Made by a program: the position numbers and the translations under genes. Source: Nemertoderma westbladi (Eukaryota; Xenacoelomorpha; Nemertodermatida; Nemertodermatidae). Taken from it: 64,000 nt of DNA. Below the pieces are notes generated by a model that saw only the letters and a program-made list of their open reading frames with translations, was not told the DNA's origin and made no database searches. Positions 31,599-42,680 of the stretch are shown piece by piece; positions within the stretch are counted from its first letter, which is position 1; the number at the start of each line of letters is the position of its first letter. The stretch covers positions 1 through 64,000 of the forward strand of contig JAUCBJ010006261.1 of the NCBI GenBank assembly GCA_032718475.1, in the 5' to 3' direction.

Positions 31599-31970
31599 GT
31601 TTACTGTAAGCTTGTAATGTGATGGGATATAATATAATTTTATTTTGGTGATGATCTTGATGTTAATATAAAAATATAATAAAATATAATTTTTTTACAA
31701 CAAGTTCTCTAAAAAAGAGTCAATTGCGCTAGGTTAACCATACACATTTAACAATATGACGTAGACGTAACATGTACAGTAAGTATTCTCGATATCATTC
31801 TAATATAGATGTACTGGTATTGCAAAACATCCTATACATCGCAAACTAATAACACATACAGTAGTTGACTAGTAATATTAGTCAGAAATGCAACATAAAC
31901 TGTATAGGATGTAGTGTTAACCTGTTGGTACCGGTACTGATAAATTCAATAATTTATTATAGGCCTAACC
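31599..31970. other. AT-rich spacer, no gene seen
   Basis: Follows the last plus-strand Polinton gene. I see no reading frame, hairpin terminator or repeat array. Confidence 0.4.
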
Positions 31971-33150
31971 ACAACTGTCATCCGCTTTATCAGTACCGGT
32001 AGTGTTTTACTCTTCCAACACTGTAGTCACAGTCTACTGGTATCAGTACAGCAGTAATCTGAAGCAATAGCATACTGCTGTCATGATCCGGATTACACGC
32101 AGGGGTCTCACATACTGGGATTAGATCACCTACCCAAACAATACAGTACTGCAGTACTGTCGCTGTTGTTGTAACAGTATAGTCAGATAGAGCATACTGA
32201 TTTCCTTTGATTAGCATTGTACTGCAGTATCGGTACTACAGTATTAATGTAACAGTACCCGCAGTAACAAACTAAGCCAATGTATACAATATCGTGAGCC
32301 AGTTACAATCAGATGTGTACGCAGTCAGCCACACTGCGGGGATGCGGTCAACCTCACAGCTAGCCTCGCAGCTCCTATCCACAACTGTCATCCACTTTAT
32401 CAGTACAGCAGTAATCTGATGCAATAGCATTTGTTTTTTTTCCCTTTAAGGATACTGCTGTCTACCCGAACCTTGATTAGCATACTGCTGTCATAACCTA
32501 GAAGGTACGCGTGGCTCTCACATATAGGGATTAGATCACCTACCCAAACAATACAGTACTGCTGTACTGTCGCTGTTGTTGTAACAGCATAGTCAGATAG
32601 AGCATACTGATTTCCTTTGATTAGCATTGTACTGCAGTACCGATACCGCAGTATTAATGTAACAGTACCTGTAGTAACAAACTAAGCCATTGTATACAAT
32701 ATCGTGAGCCAGTTACAATCAGATGTGTACGCAGTCAGCCACGCTGCGGGGATGCGGTCAACCTCACAGCTCCTATCCACAACTGTCATCCACTTTATCA
32801 GTACAGCAGTAATCTGATGCAATAGCATTTGTTTTTTTACCTATAAGGATACTGCTGTCTACCCGAACCTTGATTAGCATACTGCTGTCATAACCTAGAA
32901 GGCACGCGTGGCTCTCACATATAGGGATTAGATCCCCTACCCAAACAATACAGTACTGCAGTACTGTCGTTGTTGTTGTAACAGTATAGTCAGATACAGC
33001 ATGTTGATTTCCTTTTATTAGCATTGTACTGCAGTACCGGTACCACAGTATTAATGTAACAGTACCCGCAGTAACAAACTAAACCATTGTATACAATATC
33101 GTGAGCCAGTTACAATCAGATGTGCGCGCGGTCAGCCTCGCAGCCACCCT
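31971..33150. repeat. ~400-bp tandem repeat, 3 copies, between converging Polinton gene sets
   Basis: Units begin near 31971, 32374 and 32772 (CCTATCCACAACTGTCATCC), about 398 bp apart and 90 percent or more alike by eye. Each contains dyad-rich words (CAGTACTGCAGTACTG, AACAGTA). Short minus-strand frames in each copy are repeat by-products. Confidence 0.9.
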
Positions 33151-33290
33151 CGCAAGCAGCATCGCTACCAGCCTCGCAGCCAGCCAGCCTCGCAGCCAGC
33201 CTCACGGCACGCAGTTAGCCTCGCAGCCAACCAGTCAGCCAGCCAGCCACCGAGCTACTGCCGGCTAGGCACGCAGTCAGCCTGTGAGAG
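33151..33290. repeat. CAGCCTCGCAGCCAGC low-complexity repeat
   Basis: GC-rich irregular repeat that is out of character with the AT-rich Polinton around it. Confidence 0.8.
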
Positions 33291-33370
33291 TCATACTTAT
33301 TCAAACGAGGTTAGTTTTCCCTAACTACCGATAGATTGATTGAAAAATAATAATGTTTAATTTTCACCTT

Positions 33371-33925
33371 CTAATCACCAATATATTCTACACCTAAAGT
33401 CACAACACCAAACATTAATAAATAATTAACAAGTTTACTAAATATACGGTAATAAATGTGAAATTTCCTAGGTGAACACATTAAAGTACATTTACCGGTA
33501 TGAAAGCAGCAAATGACTACGGTATTATTTATTCTTATTTTGCAATTATTAAAAATTTCAGGTGCATATATAACTTGAAGTTGCACATTATCAAAGACAA
33601 CATAAAACCCGGTATTGTTTATCAATAACCTATAGACTACAGACTTAATACTAAAAATATAAGTACATAAATTAACAGATTTTAAAATCAAATTAATACT
33701 AGTTTTATCAAATATATGCTTTTTTACTTTTTGGAAATTATACTTACTACCTAATAATGTAATACGACCATTTTTAAATATTAATAATGTGGCACCAAAT
33801 ATCTTATATATAAACTGATTTGGTTTGAGTATGTGTTTACCAGATAATTGATTTTTTAATTCTTTAAAATTAATCGCTGACACTTGCTGGCAACTTACAT
33901 TCTTATTAACTATCTGATAGTTCAT
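33371..33925 (-). CDS. TATA-binding-protein-like (TBP-fold) protein of the Polinton
   Basis: The protein is 184 residues and intact; its ATG at 33925 overlaps the PolB stop by 20 nt. It reads as two TBP repeats. Repeat 1 has AINFKELKNQL, then LKPNQFIYKIFGATLLIF and KNGRITLLGSK. Repeat 2 has FYVVFDNVQL, then VIYAPEIFNNCKIRI, then VVICCFHTGKC. The order (helix with NPxxF-like motif, strand TLLIF, turn NG-K/R, strand ending LGSK, then a YxPExF motif and FxTGK in the second half) is that of the TBP core, and the length fits the usual ~180-residue core. It would be expected to bind DNA and steer transcription of element genes (inference). I know of no such gene in the standard Polinton set. Confidence 0.78.
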   Translation of the reverse strand: MNYQIVNKNVSCQQVSAINFKELKNQLSGKHILKPNQFIYKIFGATLLIFKNGRITLLGSKYNFQKVKKHIFDKTSINLILKSVNLCTYIFSIKSVVYRLLINNTGFYVVFDNVQLQVIYAPEIFNNCKIRINNTVVICCFHTGKCTLMCSPRKFHIYYRIFSKLVNYLLMFGVVTLGVEYIGD

Positions 33926-36900
33926 TGTTTGGCTCCCGATAAATAGGTATATTGTTTTTTTTTTTGGGTTTTTCAACCTTTGTTTGATAGTGACCCCAGG
34001 GAAGTGAATGATTTTTATTAACCCAATAAAGTTTATCGTCAAATGCGCTGAGAGCAAACTTATCTCGTGCTACAGTATACACTTTGTGTAATTGGCTCTG
34101 AAATTGATGCGTTTCCTTGGAAATTTCCTCGTTATCCTTATATGCTCTTAAATAATCTTCGTGGCAAATATTTTTATCCACAACAGCTCTTGTTATTCCT
34201 TTCGCCCGTCGTATGTTAGATTCATTCCATTCCAAAATTGAATATAACTTTGGACGTAAAAATACAGCTTCCTTAATCTCTCGTGAGGCTAGTTCATCTT
34301 TACAGTAATAGAGTCTGGATTTATTTTTATCGCTGTAGAGAGGGTGATCCTTGGGGTAATTGGATGTATCTAGAATATTATTTTTAATTAAGGCTTTTAA
34401 AAAATTATTGTGCGATGTATTATAGTAACAACCTATTAAAGAGTCCGTATCTGATGCTACAATTTCAATTCGACAGTTTAATTCTTTCTCAATAGGTAGC
34501 AATTTATCGTAATACAGCTGATACATATCCAATTTAGCCAAATCCAAGACAGTACTACCTACATAGACTGGCTTATCGAGAGTTACAGAGTCTTTCACTA
34601 ATAAATGTCCCGATAAGGAATCATTATAAATCATGAAATTTTCGTGATTTATACGTTTGACCAATAAATCGCATTTCTCTTTACTATTAGCGATACGAAA
34701 GTTGCAACGGTCTCGTATTTTCTCTATCGTTTTTCCAAATAACGAATTATTTAGAAGTTTCGCGACAGCTGTTTAATATAACTTTTTGCTACTCGCCTTT
34801 GATTAATATTAAAATCTATATAGGGTTTAAATACAAAGTCTTGATGGAAAGAATATAATTTATGGAGCTTAGTAACAATTAAACCTTGTTTTATATAAAA
34901 TTTTAACAGTTTTAAATTTACATGATAGAATTCTTTATCGAATTGTGTCAACATAAGTTTTGGTGCACACATCTTATACTTGCTATTAGTACCTCTTTGT
35001 TTACAAACATGATTATATTGTTCCCTCATATATGGTGAAAGCATTGTCTCATTTATACTTAAATGTTCTGGGGCTAAGGGTAGTTCTAATGTACGATCAT
35101 GAATATCTTTGGGATATTTCAAATCGCAAATTAAGAAAAACACAATATCCCCTTCAGTATCAAGATTTGTTAAATATTTTATTAGTTCTTCTGGAGCAGC
35201 ATTCTCTAAATATGTAACGTTGACTTGTTCAAAACCTGAAACAGGTAGCTTTTTACTTAAATTACCCGAATACAAGGAATTAAAATCTATATTGAAAATA
35301 TGACACTCTTCCTTGCTTGGATCATAATTATCAGTATCTGGTATATTTGATTCTATGTAATGCTTTCGACAGATTGAAACCCCTCCTCTAATAGATGCTT
35401 CAAAATCTCTATATGTTTGGTAATCTTTTATTAATGCTAACTTACATTTATTGTATTTCAGGGCGCAATCATAAGTGAAAGCTGCGATACTACAATAATA
35501 AACTACTTCTAATTCGTAGTTTTGTCTACATACTCTCCTAAAGTTCTCAAATATAATAATAATAATAATATCAATTTTATTTCATTCACAGTTGAACATA
35601 TTAAAATATACGTGCACAATAAATAATTATATTAATATGAAAATATGTCGGAATTTATTACTATAGCATGATAAAAATATATAACTAATAAAAAATATAA
35701 TTAAATTAATTCGGCTCTACCCGTAAACGGCGATACGACTTAAACATCTCAGATTGAGACAAACAGTTATCTCGGACAGCACGAATAACGACGTTAGTTG
35801 ATGTGGATACTCGTGAGAATAAACTGTGTAAAGCAAAACGGTGTATATGGACAACCGATCGTATTCCTAGAGTGACTAGCATTTCACTAGCACTACAATA
35901 GCTGCTATATCCAAACAGTTTCCTAACAGATTTAGTTAAGGCCACCTTGAGGCTATTAAATATTTGTTGACTGTAGTAAACATCGGCCCATAATGCATTA
36001 CAATAAATATTACAACAGTAGCTATTGAACAGTTTAAGTTTAACCGATTTACTGCACTTATTAAATTTACGAATTAAAATATTAGCACGTGAATACAGTG
36101 ACCTGGTTTGGGCTTTAATATCTACGTCATCAGAAAAATCTGATGTGATATAATGCCCCAAATATTTAAACTTGTTCACTATCTCAAGTTTTTTACCGCC
36201 TAATGTGAAATTCGTACATGTTCTAGAATGTTTCCTATAACCACTATACATAATTATACATTTAGACTTCTTAGGATTGAACTTAATGTTATTACGGTTT
36301 GCAAAATTTACACAAATATCTAATAACTGCTGAAGTGCAACTGGCGATGTACTCATCAAGCTAAGATCGTCAGCATAAAGCAAATGATTCAAACAAATAT
36401 CAATATGACAGCCTAACTCCGAATTAGCTAATCAGAAAATGATTGGATGATGGTAATTTCGAATCATTGAATTTATTTAAATCTGTCAGATACTAAGAAA
36501 ATGCAAATCGTAGAGATTGCAGTTGTGTGCAGCGAGTATATACATGTGTCGTTTCAACGATAAAGAGCGGTTACACGCGTTACAAGCGGCTGTTATATAG
36601 TTACCAGTAATATGTGAGTGATGTTTGTTTTTCTCAGATTTATCCTTAAATAAAACATTGCAATAAAAGCAAGTTTTAGCTTTCCAAAAACTTAACTTAT
36701 CTACATCATTAAGTATTATCTTTTGTCTGGTGTGGGTTTCTAACCACTTATATAATTGGGTGATGTCATTATATACAGAGTCTAAAAAGTCTTGAATACA
36801 GTTGTTGTCGATTGTTTTTGTAAAGGTCTTCAAATACAATTTTGGTGGATTGATTAATTCACTACTAGGAACAATTAAATAACTTACAGCGCATGGAATA

Positions 36901-38283
36901 TGATTCTGAATAAATTTACTGTTGCTGGATGGCTCCAAAATAGATTCTATGTCAAAATATATTACAAACAATGCTGGTAATGTTCTGTCTAAATTTCTAA
37001 AGCTAATGTGAGTTCTTTTTTCAGACGGTAGCTTCTCAACTTGACTTTTTCCTCGATAACAAGCAAGACGGTGACGTTCTAGAACATCCTTGCTGTAGAA
37101 ATGAGACAAACACCGTTCACAATATTTCCTACATCTAATATGCTTACCTGTTGTATTCATCAAACGATTCAAGTTAGTTATGCAAACATAATGTGATTGT
37201 TTTGATTTATTCTTATTTTTTACAAGTAATATATTCAATAACTCTTTATCTGGAGTGATTTTACTAAATGGAGCCTGTCTTAATATAGATACTCGATTGT
37301 TGTCGTAGAGTAATAAATTAATTATATATGCTGAATTCTGTTTTTCAAAAAGTTTAATTGCAAGCGGCCATTCTGATGGATAATCTTTGTTCCCATTGTC
37401 AAAAATAAAATGATTCATAATCTGTGTACTGCGAAGTATGGTTTTTGTTATCTTTCACTTTGCTACTAAATTTTGTGGCTATAATTGCCCATTTGAAACA
37501 GTCATTATCAGCCGTTTGTATATTTATAACACATTTTTTAACTGATAGAGCCTTAGGTAACTCCATATAACCGTGACCTTTATATTCCAGTGACCTACAC
37601 TTGGATTCAGCTACTTTAATTTCCACTCTTAATAAAGATTTAACGCGCCATCCTGAGCCACGAGTGTTAAATATGGCTATTTTTTGCATTAATTTTTCTA
37701 GTACATACTCAAACCATGTGTCAAAACTTTCATGTGAATCTACGGTATTAACTGCACCACCTGAAGAACTAAAATAGAAAGTTTCTTCTTGGTCTCCCTC
37801 TGAAAAATGTGATCGATACATGAGTATATTCACACCTAGCCAGGGTCTAAGTACATTCATTTCGCTAAGTTTTCCTAATAATAAGTTTTTGATGTGAGGT
37901 AGAATATGAACTATCGATGAATGAATATCAGGAAAATCTTCATCATTCGGAAGATTGTAAACATAGATTTCTAAACGGTTATCATGTGCGGCTCGTTCGA
38001 GGCTAAAAATTGATGGACCTTGACCAGATTTCAGTCTTTTTCTAGATGCGACAGTATTGTTTTGGTTCCGTTGTGGTCTAACAAGATAATAACGTTGGTG
38101 ACAGTCGTGACGTAAATAATTCTCATATAAATACTCTTTATTACAAGTAGGACAAGTTTTTTCATACACGCAAAACTTCATTTCTTTACATCCCGTAGTT
38201 GATTCATGTCGTTTGCATATTTCTTCACGTGAACATTTCACTCGACAATTAAAACAATTGTATTCTTGGAAATGTAATTTCAC
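33906..38283 (-). pseudogene. Protein-primed family B DNA polymerase (PolB), broken
   Basis: Minus-strand pieces, in order, are as follows. 38283-37399 is the N-terminal region, with Cys/His clusters (CFNCRVKC, CPTCNKEY) and a GSGWRVKSLL...DNDCFKWAI block typical of Polinton PolB. 37418-36486 has Exo I (VIYFDIESIL) and an Exo II-like HNCNLYDLHF. 35558-34751 has RGGVSICRKHY and motif A (DFNSLYSGNL). 34750-33906 has motif B (NNSLFGKTIEK) and motif C (ASDTDSLI). Lesions are a frameshift near 37405, a frame slip near 36485, a retrotransposon fragment replacing the Exo III to pre-motif-A part, and a frameshift near 34755. It would replicate the element using a protein primer. Confidence 0.88.
35548..36432 (-). 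mobile_element. 5'-truncated non-LTR retrotransposon inside PolB
   Basis: A minus-strand frame (35706-36392, extending to about 36432) has the RT core NHLLYADDLSLMS, then NPKKSKCIIM and KFKYLGHYI, and a C-terminal LTKSVRKLFGYS region. Its 3' end runs into an ATT/TAT simple repeat at 35548-35575, the usual tail. It begins in the middle of the RT domain, so it is dead on arrival. PolB sequence on either side does not join directly, implying that about 150-200 codons were lost at insertion (estimate). Confidence 0.82.
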
Positions 38284-38897
38284 GTGAGTTAAAAATAATT
38301 TCGTTTAGAAATTTGAAGAGGACAAAATGGTCATTTCAATTGTTTATCCATCTCTTTATTATCCTAAAAAAAATTTAAAATTAATATGAATATTGTTATA
38401 TATATAATCAAAAAAAAATTCATAAGCTACTCAACATAAATAAAATATAATATCTAAACTTTAATTAATTTAATATTTGCAGAATGAGCTCGATTGAATC
38501 AGTTGAGCTCTTTATATATATTTCAAGTTTCTACTTATACCAACCAATCATAAATAACAGTTACATTGGAAACTAATATCATAAATAAAGTTGCTTTTAC
38601 AACTGAATTCTTTATAATAAAATCAAGTCTAAACCAAGATGTGCATAATACGTTTTTAATTTTCATTGATAAAGTAGGTTTTACATGCTAATGTTTTATT
38701 ATGGTGGTGTAAACTCACGCATTTACATGGGAATGTTTTTATACCTAATCCCGTGCTCACATTAAACTATCGCCAATATTTACTCAATAAAGTCACCTTT
38801 ACATGCAAATACTTTATAATAATCATGCTTTGTGTTAAAAAGTTACCTTTACTAGTTAGTGTGAAACTGAAAAAAAAAGTCTCTAGTTAATAATAAA
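38284..38897. other. AT-rich spacer upstream of PolB, no gene seen
   Basis: This 600-bp interval lies between two minus-strand genes and should hold the PolB promoter. It contains repeated TTTACATG words (CCTTTACATGC, GTTTTACATGC, GTTTACATGG) but no motif I can name. Confidence 0.4.
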
Positions 38898-39924
38898 TCA
38901 ATCTGATACTGTTTTTATATGTTCCTTATTGTAATCTGCTACCTCTTCACTTGCTTTTGTAACTTTTATTTTCTTTGTAGGTATAGAATCATTGTTGGGA
39001 ATGGAAGATGTTTGAGATGTAGATCTGCGCTTTCTATCACTCGATGTCTCTTCGATGTATGTCTTTGGATTAAATGTAGATGAACTACTTCTGGAAATGA
39101 CTTATTAACCTTAAACTTCCAAGTTGGTTGATATAGAATCACGAAACCGATGAAACCTTTAACATCATATCATAGAGAAACTCTATATGAGGTATGTCTT
39201 TATCGTAATGTAACTGTAAATATTTGCTTTCCTTGTCTGTAATAATTACTTTTTTTTCTTGTACATTTATTTTTACTTTAAGTCGGTCAGATAAAGCTTT
39301 ATCGCCCGTATCTAGCTCTGAAAAGACACCTTCGTTACTAATTTCATAATTCCATTCATACCACAATTAATTTACTTCCGATGCTGTTAAGTTAAACCCA
39401 TTATAATACCTAAGACCAATAGCATCAGAATATCTAGCTGAAATCTCCCATAGTCCCATATAAGTCGTTCCTTTATATTTGCTTACAAAACCAACAAAAG
39501 ATGGGTTGGTTAAATTAACAACAGAACACTGATTTATTATTTCGAGTGGTGGTGATAACAATTCTAATATTTCTGTCTTACTCTGAAGCAATAAATTAAT
39601 GAGTGATTTGTTTAGAATTTGACATTTGCCTTGCTTCTGAATATATACGTTTTCAGTAATAACACAGGTGGAAATATTTAACTTTCCTCTTGTAAATTCT
39701 ATATTAGGATAAATATTACCTCTTGAAACTGGTGATTCCTTTTGTCGGTTGATTAATATTTCTAAGACGTCTAGAAGGTAGAGTGTATCCTGGTAAGAGA
39801 AGCACGTTGTTACATTGCTATCGCTTGAGAGTAATATAAAGTACTTGCCATAAACAATACTACAGGTATATTTATTACATGTAAATTTCCAAGTATTGCT
39901 TGAAGTTTTTTTAAATAAATCCAT
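38898..39924 (-). pseudogene. Unknown Polinton minus-strand protein, with in-frame stop and frameshifts
   Basis: The frame opens at 39924 (MDLFKKTSSNTWKF) and runs to a TAA at 39367-39369, then continues in the same frame to 39139 (LWYEWNYEISNEG). It then shifts into QPTWKFKVNKSFPEV and a further frame with a basic tail (SSDRKRRSTSQTSSIPNNDS), ending at 38898. The intact form would have about 330 residues. The Lys/Arg cluster could be a nuclear signal. No family is recognised. It is the first gene inside the right inverted repeat. Confidence 0.45.
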
Positions 39925-40540
39925 AATTAGAATGAAAACTATTTTGAAAAATAAAAACTAAATAAATGATTATTAGAATGTAAAACTTCTGTTTATATGG
40001 TTGCTTTAATACAACAGAGTGACTTACAGTAAGGAATATAGTAGCTTCGTGTAACAGATGCAACGTGTACAGCTAAATTTATTACATTAGCGTGAGTTAG
40101 AGAGTGAAATAGCAGTAACATGTAACAGATGCAACATGATCAATGCTAGCCCTGTCATTCTAACTTATATTTTAACTTAGTTGACCGACCAGTCACATCG
40201 ATAAAAGAAATCGATTATTATTAATAGTCGAATTAATGTATTCTATGCTATAGTAATTATGTTAAGGAACTAGAAGCTATTTATAAACATCTGCTACCAG
40301 TGATGAAGATGAAGAATTCAATGACTATGGTATAACTCAGATATTTATCGCCTTTTTCTCTCAAGGTTGGATGGAAGAGTGATTGGTGAGTTGTGAGGAG
40401 TTATAACGGTCCCGAGTTCGAACCCTGTTGAATATTTTGTTATCTGAAAAATTGCAAAATTAAATTTAGTTGCTGGTGAAAAATAGTGATTTGAAAAATA
40501 GTAGAAGTTACCTGTAGACACCTCTAGCGTCTGTAAAATA
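39925..40540. other. Polinton right leader with tRNA-like B-box
   Basis: No protein gene. At 40360-40436 a stretch contains GAGTTCGAACCCTG (B-box-like) downstream of TGGATGGAAGAG (weak A-box), suggesting a tRNA-derived SINE fragment. Part of the inverted-repeat sequence is locally duplicated at 40500-40575. Confidence 0.35.
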
Positions 40541-40859
40541 AAGGTTGGTGAAAAATTGCGATTTGAAAAATAGTAGAAGTTATCTGATGCTAAGTGTAGA
40601 CACCCGAACACCTGTAAAATAAAGGTTGGTGATTGGATGCAGTACTAGTGTTGGGTGACTAATAACGCCTCTAGCGGAATAAGCGGGAACTTGAGAAGTT
40701 ACCATGGTTACGGATGAAATGCTGACATCTGATTGGATGAAATAATAACGACTACTGGTCAAGGATGAAATGGTGGCTTCTGATTGGATGCAGTACTAGA
40801 AATGGATGGTAATGATGGGCTACGGGTGACCGTGATGCAGTGGGCGAGTAATATATACT
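40541..40859 (-). repeat. Polinton right terminal inverted repeat
   Basis: Reverse complement of 22119-22440; ends GCGAGTAATATATACT. Confidence 0.88.
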
Positions 40860-41448
40860 ACTAGTGTCACTGATAGCTTGGCCGAGGCCGTTGGAGAAAA
40901 GCATTCAGAGTTAATGTTGTTCGTTGGCGGTCTAATATAATAATGATAGCACAGTTAAAATGATGGCGGATGACAATATTGCTTGATACCGGTAATAGAT
41001 TAATATACAGCCAATGTTGATGGCGGTAAAACAATATTACCCATCTGCACTGAAACTGGGTAACTAACTAAACTGAATCACAAAACCGGTAGCAGGAGAT
41101 AATATATGATTGATATACCAATATTACTTCACTCCTACGCTACCTTGGCCTGCTACCTAATGGATGCTCTCCTTCGCCCTTATTGGCTAATACTCTTCTT
41201 GTCGCCCTTTCACTCTCTGGGAGTGTTTCCCCTCTGCTGCTAGCCTCTGCTAGCTGTGTCCCCTCCGAGGTGGTTTGATCTCTAACCTTCCTTTGTGTGT
41301 GGCTTCGGGGCTTGTGTTGCCCCCCCCCCCCCCAATGTTGGTTGTGATTCGAGATTGATATTGCTAATCTCGTATCTCCAACATATTGCTGAAAATGCCA
41401 CCATCCCATTTTCTGGTGGGTAATGAGGCGGAATTGAATCCGCTTACA
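40860..41448 (-). repeat. 3' LTR of element 2, proximal part
   Basis: GTGTCACTGATAGCTTGGCC through AATTGAATCCGCTTACA matches 62055-62654. It has a C run at 41321-41333 (poly-G on the element strand). It is followed by CTCCCCCCCATGCTAT, the complement of a polypurine tract. Confidence 0.87.
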
Positions 41449-42597
41449 CTCCCCCCCATGCTATATTCCCGGTGAGAAGATAGCATCAACCTCTAGTGCG
41501 CTTCAATTCCGCTGGAACCCGATCTACTATCGGGTGTGGTGTGGAGTTCTTTTCTCGGAGTCGGCTTTCCAGACCGCTCCATCTGGGTAGGATATTGCTA
41601 CCCCTTCTTGGTGCAATCGCAACCTATGTTGCACCAAGACATCTGACGTCTCTGTTCGAGACAGTTGTGGACTCTTCACACAATTTTCAAAAACTCTCAC
41701 TCCTAATCTTACTCTCGACCTCTCACTCCCTTACTCTTCCTCTCTCCCTGCTCGCTCCCCACACTTGAATCGCACTCCTCTCACTTCCTCACGCGCCAAC
41801 ACCTCCTCTCCATACTTCCCTCATACTCCTCTCATACTCCCCTCGGAACTTACCCCAGTCCATCGGCTTGCGGAAGACAAGCCTCATGAGCTCACCCTGG
41901 GGCTGAATACAGATTTAGTCGAAAAAATTAGCCAAAGAATTTGGGTTATATTTTGTGACTCTTTGACCCAAAACGATCCGATTTCGGGTAAAATTAAAAA
42001 AACTAATCGAAGAAAATTTTATTTATAAGCAATTTAAAATTTATTTAATATTTATAAATATTAGTGACCAATAAATTAATTAGCCCATGGATATATCATG
42101 GAAATTTGGAGTCTATATGTTAAAGAAATGCAAATAAACAAAAATGCAAAAAAAATTTATCGATATATATTTAGTTATTAGTAATTAAATAATTATTTAA
42201 TACTAACAAATATTAGTTTTCAAAAATAAATTAGCCCATGGTTATGGAAAGAAAAAATGGTGTCTATATGTGAAAGAAATGCGAAAAATTAAAAAATTAA
42301 AAAAATCGATATAATATATTTTAGGTATTGAAATTTACTTATTATAAATAATTATAAATATCAATTAATATTTTATTAATCATTATTTTCAATAATTATT
42401 AAAATATGTGTACATGGAATATCATTATACTAATGCAGAAAACTGAAGTTTAATTAAAATATCTGATGAATTATTTCACTATAAGATAGCATTTGTAGTT
42501 TAACTTAAACGTAAAAACTTTCGAAAATCCGACGCATTTTGATTAAGTTACAGTAATGTAATATGCCTATTCATATTTGTACACATAAAACCCCTAG
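41449..42597. other. Element 2 3' interior then AT-rich DNA, no gene seen
   Basis: The first part (to about 42030) shares ATGCTATCTTCTCACCGGG with the region before the 3' LTR of element 1. After that the sequence is AT-rich with two loosely similar segments around 42060 and 42230 (AAATTAGCCCATGG). No coding region. Confidence 0.45.
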
Positions 42598-42599
42598 TT

Positions 42600-42680
42600 A
42601 CTCTCGTGGCGTAGTGGTCAGAGGGTTAAAGCGTTGGTTGCATTACAGCTAGGTTACGAGTTCGAATCCCGGTCGGGAAA
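42600..42680 (+). repeat. tRNA-like sequence, probably a SINE head
   Basis: TGGCGTAGTGG (A-box) and GAGTTCGAATCCC (B-box) are correctly spaced and a 7-base anticodon-like loop TTGCATT lies between them. The acceptor and T stems do not pair well, so a functional tRNA is unlikely and a tRNA-derived SINE is the better reading. Confidence 0.5.

Larger units (their letters stand above)
22119..40859. mobile_element. Polinton/Maverick (virus-like DNA transposon), degenerate
   Basis: Inverted ends of about 320 bp (22119-22440 and 40541-40859) begin AGTA and enclose 18.7 kb. The content is protein-primed PolB, DDE integrase with chromodomain, packaging ATPase, adenovirus-type protease and capsid-like genes, which is the diagnostic Polinton set. 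Genes converge on a tandem repeat at 31971-33150. A 6-bp target duplication is not clear: flanks after AG are GTTGTC and ACTAGT. If the ends are set a few bases further in, ATATAT fits both sides. ATPase, integrase and PolB contain frameshifts or stops, so this copy cannot move by itself. Confidence 0.93.

Noticed and set aside
32400-33024. Small repeated proteins encoded in the 400-bp units
   Set aside because: Frames of 75-83 codons are by-products of the repeat and start in non-homologous ways.
22119-40859. Interpretation as a contaminating free virus genome
   Set aside because: It has terminal inverted repeats, an integrase and an exact insertion in an LTR, and carries decayed genes, so it is an integrated Polinton.
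41140-41768. Frames over the LTR of element 2
   Set aside because: They lie in LTR and polypurine-adjacent DNA; the same frames recur in the other LTR only because the sequence is duplicated.
42600-42680. Functional tRNA gene (GCA anticodon-like loop)
   Set aside because: Acceptor and T stems pair poorly; a SINE head fits better.
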